From NCBI GenBank assembly GCA_015256455.1, contig JABZMB010000016.1:1-25217 (forward strand): a stretch of DNA of 25,217 nucleotides, written 5' to 3'. The notes beneath the pieces are model-generated. The model was given only the letters and a program-made list of their open reading frames with translations, did not search any database and was not told where the DNA came from. Every line of letters starts with the position of its first letter. The first letter of the stretch is position 1. Positions 4,651 through 12,194 of this stretch are shown one piece after another. The DNA is from Solobacterium sp. (GTDB lineage: Bacteria; Bacillota_I; Bacilli_A; Erysipelotrichales; Erysipelotrichaceae). The position numbers and the translations under genes were made by a program.

Positions 4651-7098
4651 ATGGCAAACGAAAGATTAAAGATTGCCTTAGCGGGTAATCCAAATAGTGG
4701 TAAAACAACTTTATTTAATGCCTTGACTGGTTCTAATCAGTATGTAGGTAACTGGCCAGGTGTAACAGTTGAAAAGAAAGAGGGTAAACTCAAGAAGCAT
4801 CCAGATGTTATTATTGAGGACTTGCCTGGTATTTATTCTCTTTCACCATATACATTAGAGGAAGTTGTATCTCGTAATTATTTGATTGGTGAACATCCTG
4901 ATGCGATTTTAAATATCGTAGATGGTACAAACTTAGAGCGTAACTTATATCTAACAACACAGTTACTTGAAATTGGAGTTCCAGTTGTAGTAGCTGTAAA
5001 TATGATGGACCTTGTAAAGAAGGCTGATGATAAGATTGATATCGCTGTCTTAAGTGAGAAGTTAGGTTGTAAGATTGTTGAAATTTCTGCATTAAAAGAA
5101 ACAGGTATTATGGAAGCAGCAGAAGCTGCGATTGCGGCTGCTGAAACAAAGTCTGCTACAGCTATCCATAAGTATGAAGATAAGATTGAAGCAGCTCTTT
5201 CTAAGATTTCAGATTCTGTATTAACGGATGTACCTGCTGATCAAAAGCGTTGGTATGCAATCAAAGTATTTGAAAGAGATGAAAAAGTACTTGCAAGATT
5301 AAATCTCAATGAAAGTAAGATGGCTGAAGTTGAGACAATTGTTTCTGCAGTAGAGAAGGATTTGGATGATGATGCTGAATCTATCATTACAAATGCTCGC
5401 TACACATTTATTACAGAAACACTAAACGGTATCTATACAAAGCAGAATGCTGGCAAGCTCAGTGTTTCTGATAAGATTGATAACATCGTTACAAACCGTT
5501 GGTTAGGTTTACCTATCTTTGCGGCAGTTATGTTTATCGTTTACTTTGTATCGATTCAAACATTCGGTACAGGTGCTACAGACTGGGTAAACGATGGCTT
5601 ATTCGGTGATGGTTGGTTCTGGTTTGGCCTAGGACGTGCAGAATTTGATGAAGATTCTGGCACATATAAAGCGGACCAAGAAGCGAAACAATCATTCATC
5701 GATGAAGCGATTGAAAAGGGTTATGTTACCTCTAGTGAAAACGATGAAGGTGAAACAGAAATTACAGTTCTAAAACAAGAACAGTTAGAGAACTTGGTTG
5801 TTTCTGCTGATATTCATAATGATGAAGGTGATGTTGAGGAAACTCGTGAAGTAACTTACTCTGATTATGAAATCTATTCTGCTGAAGAAGAACCTGAAGC
5901 AGCTACATATGGTCCATGGCAAGATGGCTTACCAACAGTCATTGGTAACTTCTTGAAGTCTATTGAAGTAGCTGATTGGTTACAGAGTCTTATCCTAAAT
6001 GGTATTGTTGCTGGTGTAGGTGCGGTTCTTGGTTTCTTACCTCAGATGTTAGTATTATTCTTCTTCCTAGCATTCTTGGAAGGTTGCGGTTATATGGCAC
6101 GTATTGCGTTTGTTATGGACCGTATATTCCGTAAGTTTGGCTTATCTGGTAAGAGTTTTATCCCAATGTTAATTGGTACAGGTTGTGGTGTTCCTGGTGT
6201 CATGGCTTCACGTACAATCGAGAATGAGCGTGACCGTCGTATGACAGTTATGACTACAACATTTATTCCATGTTCTGCGAAGTTACCAGTTATCGCTTTA
6301 ATCGCTGGTGCTTTCTTCCAGAAGTCTGGATTAGTAGCGACAAGTGCTTACTTCTTAGGTATTGCGGCTATCGTTATTTCAGGTATTACATTAAAGAAGA
6401 CAAAGATGTTTGCTGGTGATCCTGCACCATTCGTAATGGAATTACCTGCATATCACTGGCCAACTCCATCTAATATCTTACATTCTATGTGGGAGCGTGG
6501 TTCTTCCTTCGTTAAGAAGGCAGGAACAATTATCTTACTTGCGACTGTATTTGTATGGTTCATGCAAAGCTATGGCTTTACTGAAAATGGATTTGGTGCT
6601 GTAGAACAGTCTGAATCTATGCTTGCGGCAATTGGTAATGCAATCAAGTTTATCTTCATACCTTTAGGTTGGGGAGATTGGCGTGCTGCTGTAGCTTCTA
6701 TTACTGGTTTAGTTGCTAAGGAGAACGTTGTAGGTACAATGGGTGTTCTCTATGGTGCAGGTGAAGTTGCAGAAAATGGATGGCAGATTTTCAAATCTAT
6801 GGCAAATGCCTTCAACAATAATCCAGTTGCAGGTTACTCATTCCTAGCATTTAACTTACTATGCGCTCCTTGCTTTGCGGCAATTGGTGCTATCCGTCGT
6901 GAGATGAATAATGGTAAGTGGACATGGTTTGCGATTGCTTACCAGTGTAGTTTAGCTTACGTAATTGCTCTTATTATCTACCAGGTAGGTTCTGCAGTTA
7001 CAGGTAATATTCACCCAATTGGACTCGTTGTTGCGATTGTATGTATTGCAGCGATTATCTGGGGACTTGTTCGTCCAGCAGCAAAAGACGATAAATAA
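4651..7098 (+). CDS. feoB: Ferrous iron transporter FeoB
   Basis: FeoB is the inner-membrane Fe(II) permease with an N-terminal GTPase domain. Visible G motifs are GNPNSGKTT (residues 12-20), NWPGVTVE (34-41), DLPG (57-60), NMMD (117-120) and SALKETG (146-152). A helical GDI-type region follows to about residue 270, then the membrane domain with two Gate motifs (GCGYMARIAFVMDR and the later TGLVAKENVVGTMG) and Cys-containing MLIGTGCGVPGVM. At 815 residues it is longer than classical FeoB. An acidic, probably extracytoplasmic insert of roughly 95 residues (about 326-422) lies between the first and second membrane segments. It is preceded by two feoA genes and followed by a DtxR-like gene and a FeoB-associated protein in the same direction. 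Confidence 0.96.
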   Translation: MANERLKIALAGNPNSGKTTLFNALTGSNQYVGNWPGVTVEKKEGKLKKHPDVIIEDLPGIYSLSPYTLEEVVSRNYLIGEHPDAILNIVDGTNLERNLYLTTQLLEIGVPVVVAVNMMDLVKKADDKIDIAVLSEKLGCKIVEISALKETGIMEAAEAAIAAAETKSATAIHKYEDKIEAALSKISDSVLTDVPADQKRWYAIKVFERDEKVLARLNLNESKMAEVETIVSAVEKDLDDDAESIITNARYTFITETLNGIYTKQNAGKLSVSDKIDNIVTNRWLGLPIFAAVMFIVYFVSIQTFGTGATDWVNDGLFGDGWFWFGLGRAEFDEDSGTYKADQEAKQSFIDEAIEKGYVTSSENDEGETEITVLKQEQLENLVVSADIHNDEGDVEETREVTYSDYEIYSAEEEPEAATYGPWQDGLPTVIGNFLKSIEVADWLQSLILNGIVAGVGAVLGFLPQMLVLFFFLAFLEGCGYMARIAFVMDRIFRKFGLSGKSFIPMLIGTGCGVPGVMASRTIENERDRRMTVMTTTFIPCSAKLPVIALIAGAFFQKSGLVATSAYFLGIAAIVISGITLKKTKMFAGDPAPFVMELPAYHWPTPSNILHSMWERGSSFVKKAGTIILLATVFVWFMQSYGFTENGFGAVEQSESMLAAIGNAIKFIFIPLGWGDWRAAVASITGLVAKENVVGTMGVLYGAGEVAENGWQIFKSMANAFNNNPVAGYSFLAFNLLCAPCFAAIGAIRREMNNGKWTWFAIAYQCSLAYVIALIIYQVGSAVTGNIHPIGLVVAIVCIAAIIWGLVRPAAKDDK

Positions 7099-7104
7099 TG
7101 AATC

Positions 7105-7133
7105 ATAAGGTGCAGGGATGACCTGTACCTTAT
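7105..7133 (+). promoter_or_regulatory. Intercistronic hairpin after feoB
   Basis: ATAAGGTGCAGG (7105-7116) pairs with CCTGTACCTTAT (7122-7133) over 12 positions with one G-U pair and a 5-base loop. The tail (TTAGAAAGG) is not a T-tract, so this is more likely an mRNA-stabilising or partial attenuation hairpin setting lower expression of the two downstream genes than a full terminator. Confidence 0.5.
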
Positions 7134-7151
7134 TTAGAAAGGTGTATGATT

Positions 7152-7403
7152 ATGTCTATACACGAATTAACAGCAGCGAAGATTAAGTATCTCGTTACAT
7201 TACTTCGCTTAGATCCAAATGGTAGAGGTGTACGTAGCATAGCACTTGCGAAGGAACTTAATGTTTCAAGACCAAGTGTTTGTGCGATGTTAACAAAGCT
7301 AGCACATGAAGGATATCTCAATAAAGAGCACTATGGCATTGTATACCTTTGCGAAAAAGGAAAAGAAATAGGGAAGACCTATAGTGCAGTAGAACTACAT
7401 TAA
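7152..7403 (+). CDS. DtxR/MntR-like DNA-binding domain protein (83 aa)
   Basis: The sequence matches the N-terminal winged helix of DtxR/MntR metalloregulators: RSIALAKELNVSRPSVCAMLTKLAHEGYLNKEHYG, then IVYLCEKGKEIGKTYSAVELH. The protein stops at the point where MntR continues into the helix carrying metal ligands and the dimerisation domain, so it is essentially an HTH-only regulator. ATG 7152 is preferred over 7146 because AAAGG (7138-7142) is then 9 bases upstream. Its place within the feo operon and the DtxR-like half-sites over the feo promoter point to control of iron uptake. How it senses iron without the usual metal site is open; FeoC-like small winged-helix proteins are an alternative comparison. 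Confidence 0.75.
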   Translation: MSIHELTAAKIKYLVTLLRLDPNGRGVRSIALAKELNVSRPSVCAMLTKLAHEGYLNKEHYGIVYLCEKGKEIGKTYSAVELH

Positions 7404-7439
7404 CTATTTTCAATAAACTAAATTTAGAAAGAAGGAAGT

Positions 7440-7829
7440 ATGGGTACATTAGTAGTAGGTGGTATTGTTGCCATCATCATTGGATTTGCGATTCGCTCTG
7501 CAATTAAGAGAGGAACTTCTGGTTGTTGTTCATCCGGTGGATCGTGTGGAGGAGGCTGTGGCTGTCATGCAAATGTGAAGGTTACAGATAAGAATCTTGC
7601 ACATTATCCATTTGAAGCAGTACTTACTGTGGATGGTATGACATGTGGACATTGCGCTTCAAAAGTCGAAAATGCATTAAACACAATAGAAGGTGTATAC
7701 GCAGTAGTAGACTCTGATTTAAAGAAAGCACATGTTCATATGAAGTCTAAAGTAGATGAGACAGTATTACGTAAAGCAGTTAATGACTTAGGTGAATATA
7801 CAGTATTACGTATTGATTGGATGAAATAG
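7440..7829 (+). CDS. FeoB-associated Cys-rich membrane protein fused to HMA domain
   Basis: The N-terminus (about residues 3-20) is a single membrane segment, followed by a Gly/Cys cluster (GCCSSGGSCGGGCGC, residues 28-42), as in the short FeoB-associated Cys-rich proteins. Unlike those, it continues into a heavy-metal-associated (HMA/CopZ-like) domain at about 58-126. That domain carries the metal motif GMTCGHC (Cys69, Cys72), then the usual SKVENALNTIEGV helix. It is 129 residues long. The fusion would tether a metal-binding ferredoxin-like domain to the inner face of the membrane beside FeoB, suggesting metal hand-off. It is last in the feo operon and ends in a strong terminator. Confidence 0.85.
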   Translation: MGTLVVGGIVAIIIGFAIRSAIKRGTSGCCSSGGSCGGGCGCHANVKVTDKNLAHYPFEAVLTVDGMTCGHCASKVENALNTIEGVYAVVDSDLKKAHVHMKSKVDETVLRKAVNDLGEYTVLRIDWMK

Positions 7830-7866
7830 AAAAGTGGTTACTTCATAACGAAGTGACCACTTTTTT
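7830..7866. terminator. Bidirectional terminator
   Basis: AAAAGTGGTTACTTC (7830-7844) pairs with GAAGTGACCACTTTT (7850-7864) over 15 positions with one G-U pair. T and A tracts flank it, so it serves both the feo operon and the convergent DUF4173 gene. Confidence 0.88.
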
Positions 7867-9097
7867 ACATCAATGATGCTGGATAAAAGAGAGGAAGTAT
7901 GTATAGGAAGAGAATGTAACTTGTAACAAATGTTGCTGTTATAAATTGGATTAGATTAAATTTCTTATGCATACGAATCATCATTAAGATAAGAGAAATG
8001 AAGATCGCCACAAGTAACCATAGGGCAATGACTCTTCGCTCAGTATAACCGTATGTAAAGAAATATAGTCCAAGTTTTAAACATGCAAGCAAGTTGAAGC
8101 AGATAGTTGTAAATAACAAGATATATGTATCAATCTTAGTATTGCTTGTGTTTTCTTTTTGAATTAGGAAGTTTAGAGCTAAGATAAGAATGATATTTAA
8201 TCCCATGATTCTAAAGAAGTTCCAGAAACCTCTTACTGCATATTCGCAAGAACTTTGTGCTGTAGGTGCTGCTAATACAGTAGGTAAATCAGATAACTGG
8301 AAGATGAAGAATACAAGGTATAAAACAAGTAGTACAGCAGTTGTAAGACGAATAGAGATAAGTGGAATCACTTTTTTCTTTAGGAAGAACTCTCTACAAC
8401 CATCATAGGAGATAAATGGTTTTTCACTAAGAATACAACTGCTGATAAGACCAAATAAATATGCACCGACAGGTAAACTCCAAATGATTCGATAAAAATA
8501 CATCGTATTAAAAATCTGGAATATGAATCGCCAAAGATGTGTTGTAAGATCGGCAAAGTTTTCATCGATAGCAGATAACTGTCCTAATACGAATAGTACA
8601 AGTGGAATTAAGATGACAATGCTAAACAAGGCTGTTTTGAATTGTCTAGAATGGATATGTGTAAGTGTGTATTTGATGACATGGATAATACGTGCAAATA
8701 TATGTGAGAATGGTTGGATTATCCATCCTTGAAAGAAATCTAATAGGATAGTCTCACTTGTGTTTGGAAGGGATAATTTTTGGAAACGGCATAGTGTATA
8801 GTAGATAACGGTTGCGTGCAAAAATACTAATTTTTCAAATTCAAAAGAACGGTCAAATCCTAGAAGTATTCCTTGAAACAATAAGAAACTTGCCCAAAGT
8901 ATTGATTCTTTCGTGCGCTCTTTGTGTATGAAGTGTGCACTGGTTTCAATCATAATGATGTAGAGTAATGCTAGCTTTGCAAAGGCAAAGTAAATAACGT
9001 AAAATGATGCATAAAAATATCCAAATAGGTAGGTTGCGATTGCGATACAGAATAAGAGTGTATCAGGTGCAATCATCGTTTGTTTATTCTGGTTCAT
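7865..9097 (-). CDS. DUF4173/DUF4153-type multi-pass membrane protein
   Basis: This 410-residue, very hydrophobic protein has about ten to twelve likely membrane segments. The late motif YGYTERRVIALWLL is characteristic of the DUF4173 family, as is the IDENFADL stretch before the central segments. No transport or catalytic motif is recognisable, and the family function is not established. It is the last gene of a three-gene minus-strand unit (DUF2975, XRE, DUF4173) and overlaps the XRE gene by 14 bases, which implies translational coupling. The start at 9097 follows AGGAGA by 11 bases, slightly long. Confidence 0.75.
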   Translation of the reverse strand: MNQNKQTMIAPDTLLFCIAIATYLFGYFYASFYVIYFAFAKLALLYIIMIETSAHFIHKERTKESILWASFLLFQGILLGFDRSFEFEKLVFLHATVIYYTLCRFQKLSLPNTSETILLDFFQGWIIQPFSHIFARIIHVIKYTLTHIHSRQFKTALFSIVILIPLVLFVLGQLSAIDENFADLTTHLWRFIFQIFNTMYFYRIIWSLPVGAYLFGLISSCILSEKPFISYDGCREFFLKKKVIPLISIRLTTAVLLVLYLVFFIFQLSDLPTVLAAPTAQSSCEYAVRGFWNFFRIMGLNIILILALNFLIQKENTSNTKIDTYILLFTTICFNLLACLKLGLYFFTYGYTERRVIALWLLVAIFISLILMMIRMHKKFNLIQFITATFVTSYILFLYILPLFYPASLM

Positions 9098-9290
9098 AAG
9101 TCAGTATGTCTCCTGGTTGGCAATCTAAAATCTTGCATAACGCTTCTAGTGTAGAAAAGCGAATTGCCTTGGCTTTTCCATTTTTAAGTATTGATAAGTT
9201 TGCAGGTGTAATATCGATTTTTTCGGCGAGTTCTCCAGCACTGATATGACGTTTTGCCATAATGACATTTAAATCTACGTTAATAGGCAT
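9084..9290 (-). CDS. XRE/Cro-type small transcriptional regulator
   Basis: This 68-residue protein consists almost entirely of a Cro/C1 helix-turn-helix (MAKRHISAGELAEKIDITPANLSILKNGKAKAIRFSTLEALCKILDCQPGDIL), like the YozG-type regulators that accompany DUF2975 membrane proteins. It starts 8 bases after the DUF2975 stop, with GAGGTGA as ribosome binding site, and overlaps the DUF4173 start. It probably regulates its own operon from the divergent intergenic region, and the membrane partner may modulate it. That regulatory link is inference from the recurrent gene pairing. Confidence 0.85.
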   Translation of the reverse strand: MPINVDLNVIMAKRHISAGELAEKIDITPANLSILKNGKAKAIRFSTLEALCKILDCQPGDILTYEPE

Positions 9291-9298
9291 ATGTCACC

Positions 9299-9772
9299 TC
9301 ATATCGTCAGGTCTAATTCGTCTTTCATACGAATTGCCTGTTGGAATATATTTTGGATGATACGAATTATCAAAGCGAAGAAGATTGCCGCAAATACGAT
9401 ACTGTAGAATAGCTTTGACCATATCGCCGCAAGAACAAAGGCTAGAACACTTCCTGCCAAACAACAAAGACTTGCATGTCTTAATAGATTTACATTCTCT
9501 GTAATAAATACATTCTCTTTAGAAATATTTACGAGAAGTTGATTGATGATGTATAGCAGGCGAAGTAATACAACAAAGCCTACATAACCAATAACACAGG
9601 CTAGTATAATCTGATTCTGTGTGGAAATTGATGTAATGTTTCTACTATCTATAAACTCCGTTGCGATTGAAACGCTATTGATAATGATATACATGGCAAC
9701 AAGTGCAATGAGTAATATCAAAATACGTGTAAGTAATACGCTGTTGCGTATATGTTTTGAACTAGATTCCAT
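9299..9772 (-). CDS. DUF2975 family membrane protein
   Basis: This 157-residue protein has four likely membrane helices (about residues 14-34, 50-75, 100-122 and 124-145) and the family hallmark of the tail ending FQQAIRMKDELDLTI. DUF2975 genes are typically followed by a small XRE regulator, exactly as here. ATG 9772 lies 8 bases after AAGGAGG (9781-9787 on the complement); the alternative TTG at 9778 would sit only 2 bases from it. It is first gene of the unit, divergent from the GntR-ABC operon. Function is unknown; a sensor or modulator of the partner regulator is plausible. Confidence 0.8.
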   Translation of the reverse strand: MESSSKHIRNSVLLTRILILLIALVAMYIIINSVSIATEFIDSRNITSISTQNQIILACVIGYVGFVVLLRLLYIINQLLVNISKENVFITENVNLLRHASLCCLAGSVLAFVLAAIWSKLFYSIVFAAIFFALIIRIIQNIFQQAIRMKDELDLTI

Positions 9773-9799
9773 AATCAAGTCCTCCTTGCGAAAGTATCA

Positions 9800-9821
9800 T
9801 AATACAGATATTTCTGTAATT
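9800..9821 (-). promoter_or_regulatory. Inverted repeat upstream of DUF2975
   Basis: TAATACAG (9800-9807) faces CTGTAATT (9814-9821), with ACAGA-TATT-TCTGT at the centre. The motif TAATACAG recurs at 9906-9913 on the GntR side. It lies about 28-49 bases before the DUF2975 start and covers a TATTAT (9799-9804, complement) that could be its -10. Confidence 0.45.
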
Positions 9822-9824
9822 CAA

Positions 9825-9855
9825 TAATTATTTATCGAAAAACAATAAATAATTA
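9825..9855. repeat. AT-rich inverted repeat between divergent promoters
   Basis: TAATTATTTAT (9825-9835) and ATAAATAATTA (9845-9855) are perfect 11-bp arms around CGAAAAACA. The location centred between the two divergent units suggests a protein-binding dyad or insulating hairpin more than a terminator. Confidence 0.55.
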
Positions 9856-9858
9856 TAG

Positions 9859-9887
9859 TTGACATGAATATACCACTGTATTAATAT
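9859..9887 (+). promoter_or_regulatory. Promoter of the GntR-ABC operon
   Basis: TTGACA (9859-9864), a 17-base spacer and TAATAT (9882-9887), with an overlapping perfect TATAAT at 9885-9890. Direct repeats ACTGTATTA (9875-9883) and AGTGTATTA (9891-9899), 16 bases apart, plus inverted TAATACAG (9906-9913), flank the -10 and probably form the GntR operator. Confidence 0.65.
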
Positions 9888-9924
9888 AATAGTGTATTAA
9901 GACAGTAATACAGAAGGAGAAACG

Positions 9925-10287
9925 ATGAGTTGGGAATTTAGAAATGATCAAGCGATTTATCCACAACTAGTCAGTATTATCAAACGAAGAATTGTGACGG
10001 GTGTATATCCAGCCGGTTCCAAGTTACCATCTGTTCGTGAATTAGCAGAAGAATCTGGAGTGAATCCAAATACAATGCAAAGAGCACTTACAGAACTGGA
10101 ACAAGATGGTCTGGTATATACACAACGTACAGCAGGACGTTTTGTCAGTGAAGATAAGTCAATGCTTGACAATATTAAGCATGAAGAGGCAAGAAGCCTC
10201 ACTGCGGGATACTACGCTAAACTAAAAAAGCTAGGATATTCCAAAGAAGATATGATTGGTTTTATTCATACGCAAGGAGAAGAATGA
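9925..10287 (+). CDS. GntR family (YtrA-type) transcriptional repressor
   Basis: This 120-residue protein has an N-terminal winged helix (residues about 8-75: YPQLVSIIKRRIVTGVYPAGSKLPSVRELAEESGVNPNTMQRALTELEQDGLVYTQRTAGRFV) and only a short helical C-terminal tail of about 40 residues. That is the layout of the YtrA subfamily, which controls adjacent ABC exporters. AGAAGGAG lies just upstream of ATG 9925. Its stop overlaps the ATPase start, so it is coupled to the transporter it probably regulates. The spaced repeats around the promoter fit autoregulation. Confidence 0.9.
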   Translation: MSWEFRNDQAIYPQLVSIIKRRIVTGVYPAGSKLPSVRELAEESGVNPNTMQRALTELEQDGLVYTQRTAGRFVSEDKSMLDNIKHEEARSLTAGYYAKLKKLGYSKEDMIGFIHTQGEE

Positions 10288-10985
10288 TGAGTGTAATGTT
10301 TGAATGCAAAGGTTTAACAAAGAAATACGGTACTAAAGTAGCTTTAAACCATGTTGATCTTTCATTAGAGTCTGGACGTATCGTTGGTTTACTTGGACCT
10401 AACGGTAGTGGTAAGACAACAATGTTAAAGCTTGCTAACGGTTTATTGACACCAACAGATGGTGGAATCTTTATCGATGGTAAAAAGCCAGGGATCGAAA
10501 CAAAGGCTGTTGTATCTTATCTACCAGATGCAGATTATCTATTGGATTGGATGAATGTTGGCGAACTCTTAGATATGTTCAAGAGTTTCTATGATGATTT
10601 CCGCTATGATCGTGCGTTAAAGATGTTAGAGGAATTACATATTCAGTTAAATGATAGACTGAAAAATTTATCAAAGGGTAATAAAGAAAAAGTACAGCTT
10701 GTACTTGCGATGAGTCGCGAAGCGAAGGTGTATTTCTTAGATGAACCAATTGGTGGCGTTGATCCAGCGGCGAGAGATTACATCTTACGTACAATTATTG
10801 GCAACTACAGTGAGAATGCATTGGTAGTTATTTCTACACACTTAATCGCTGATGTTGAACCTGTATTAGATGAAGCTATCTTTATTCGTGATGGAGAAAT
10901 TGTATTCCATCGCAGTGTCGATGAGATTCGTGAAAAAGAAGGTAAGTCAGTAGACGCATTATTTAGAGAGGTATTTGCATGCTAG
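10284..10985 (+). CDS. ABC transporter ATP-binding protein
   Basis: This 233-residue nucleotide-binding subunit has Walker A GPNGSGKTT (about residues 38-46), a signature in the LSKGNKEKVQL region (a variant of LSGGQ), Walker B VYFLDEP and the switch His in STHLI. The short helical domain and the SYLPDADYLLDWMNVGELLDMF stretch resemble BcrA/YtrB-type exporters. It starts in an ATGA overlap with gntR (ATG 10284, or 10287, which is 7 bases after AAGGAG), and its end overlaps the permease by 7 bases. The substrate is unknown; YtrA-controlled systems often respond to cell-wall-active compounds. Confidence 0.92.
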   Translation: MMSVMFECKGLTKKYGTKVALNHVDLSLESGRIVGLLGPNGSGKTTMLKLANGLLTPTDGGIFIDGKKPGIETKAVVSYLPDADYLLDWMNVGELLDMFKSFYDDFRYDRALKMLEELHIQLNDRLKNLSKGNKEKVQLVLAMSREAKVYFLDEPIGGVDPAARDYILRTIIGNYSENALVVISTHLIADVEPVLDEAIFIRDGEIVFHRSVDEIREKEGKSVDALFREVFAC

Positions 10986-11794
10986 GTAAATTAATTCATT
11001 TTGAGTTTAAATCAACATATAAATTATTTTTGATATTGATTGGTGCTGAATTCTTATTGTCGTTAGTACTAGGTATGACAATTAATTCAAACATTCAGAT
11101 TATCTCAGAGAGAATGATGTACAATCCATATTACACAAATAGTTCATCTACATTCTCGTTTATTTTGGTCTTAATGGTAGTCGGTGTATTCTTTTCGACA
11201 TTCATTCTAATCTTTGGATCTTCTGTACAGCGTTTCCATAAGAATCTTTTATCTGGACAGGGATATTTGATGCATACATTACCAGTTACAACTTGGCAGC
11301 TTGTATTAAGTAAAGTGATTGCGTATTTGATTTATGTTGTACTATTCGTACTTGCACAGATTATCTGCTTGTTTGGCGTATTGATTGGCTCAGGTCAATT
11401 TATTGATGTGATTCGTAGTATTGATTTCTATTGGATTGAGCGTGTACTTCGAGCAATATTAGACCTAGGATTCTTACAGGTTTGCTTAACATATCTATTT
11501 AGTGCATCCCGTTTCTTATTACTCATTTATCTATGTTATGCGATGGGTAACTTATTTCCAGAACACCGCTTACTTGTTGGTATCGCTACATTTGTTATTC
11601 TAGGTGTTGTGATTCCATCGTTACTAAATCTTCCATCTATCCTTGTATATACATTTGGTGCTGTATCGATTATGAACGCATTCTACTGTGGCATGAATTA
11701 TCAAACAGTTACATTACTGTATACATTGATTATGAATGTAGTGCTATTTGCGGCCACCGTATATATCTTGCACTATCATCTCAATCTGGAGTAA
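10979..11794 (+). CDS. ABC-2 type transporter permease
   Basis: This 271-residue integral membrane protein has about six likely helices: one near residues 13-33, others at about 59-82, 110-135, 160-186, 194-220 and 240-262. It is encoded directly after, and overlapping, its ATPase. The segment between helices 2 and 3 (SGQGYLMHTLPVTTWQLVLSKVIAYL) is the coupling region typical of ABC-2 exporters, where P-V-x-x-W-x-L-x-x-K-x-I follows a short loop. It should assemble as a dimer with two ATPases. Substrate and direction are inferred only from the family (export) and from the YtrA-type regulator. Confidence 0.82.
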   Translation: MLGKLIHFEFKSTYKLFLILIGAEFLLSLVLGMTINSNIQIISERMMYNPYYTNSSSTFSFILVLMVVGVFFSTFILIFGSSVQRFHKNLLSGQGYLMHTLPVTTWQLVLSKVIAYLIYVVLFVLAQIICLFGVLIGSGQFIDVIRSIDFYWIERVLRAILDLGFLQVCLTYLFSASRFLLLIYLCYAMGNLFPEHRLLVGIATFVILGVVIPSLLNLPSILVYTFGAVSIMNAFYCGMNYQTVTLLYTLIMNVVLFAATVYILHYHLNLE

Positions 11795-11800
11795 TGAAAT

Positions 11801-12091
11801 ATGATAAGGCATGTTGTGATGTTTAAACTTCAAGCTCTTAACCACGAGGAGAGTTTGAAAGAAGCAGTGACTCTTGCTAAAACACTTACTAGTTTAAAAG
11901 AAGTGGCTAGTGGTGAAGTGGTATGTAATCATAAAGATGCAGATCCAACAAATTATGATTTTGCCTTAGTGTTTGATTTTGTATCCTTTGAGGCATTAAA
12001 TGCATATCAAGTTCACCCAGAACACTTAAAACTAAAAGCTTTATTGAAAGATAAGATTCAAGCCCGTTCTTGTATCGATTATGAGATTTAG
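11801..12091 (+). CDS. Dabb family (stress-responsive A/B barrel) protein
   Basis: This 96-residue protein has the dimeric alpha/beta barrel signature: an N-terminal MIRHVVMFKL strand, the central NYDFALVFDFVSFEALNAYQVHPEHLKLKALLKDKI, and a final strand. Family members include plant stress proteins and bacterial proteins of uncertain role. It starts 6 bases after the permease stop and is the last gene of the operon, ending in a terminator that overlaps its stop codon. Its relation to the transporter is unclear. Confidence 0.85.
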   Translation: MIRHVVMFKLQALNHEESLKEAVTLAKTLTSLKEVASGEVVCNHKDADPTNYDFALVFDFVSFEALNAYQVHPEHLKLKALLKDKIQARSCIDYEI

Positions 12092-12114
12092 ATGAAATTC
12101 TAAGTCTCTTTTTT
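12083..12114 (+). terminator. Terminator of the GntR-ABC-Dabb operon
   Basis: GAGATTTAGA (12083-12092) and TCTAAGTCTC (12099-12108) form a 10-position stem with one G-U pair, a 6-base loop and a T6 tail. It includes the last codon and stop of the Dabb gene. Confidence 0.8.
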
Positions 12115-12133
12115 AAGAAAATGGGCATGTTCC

Positions 12134-12162
12134 TTGAAAATAAAATGTAATTCTACTATCTT
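12134..12162 (+). promoter_or_regulatory. Promoter of the ferritin gene
   Basis: TTGAAA (12134-12139), 17-base spacer and TATCTT (12157-12162). The TTAGTTAG-type half-sites found before feo are absent here, so ferritin is probably not under the same repressor. Confidence 0.55.
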
Positions 12163-12194
12163 ATAAGTGACTACGGTCATAGGAGGAACTCATA

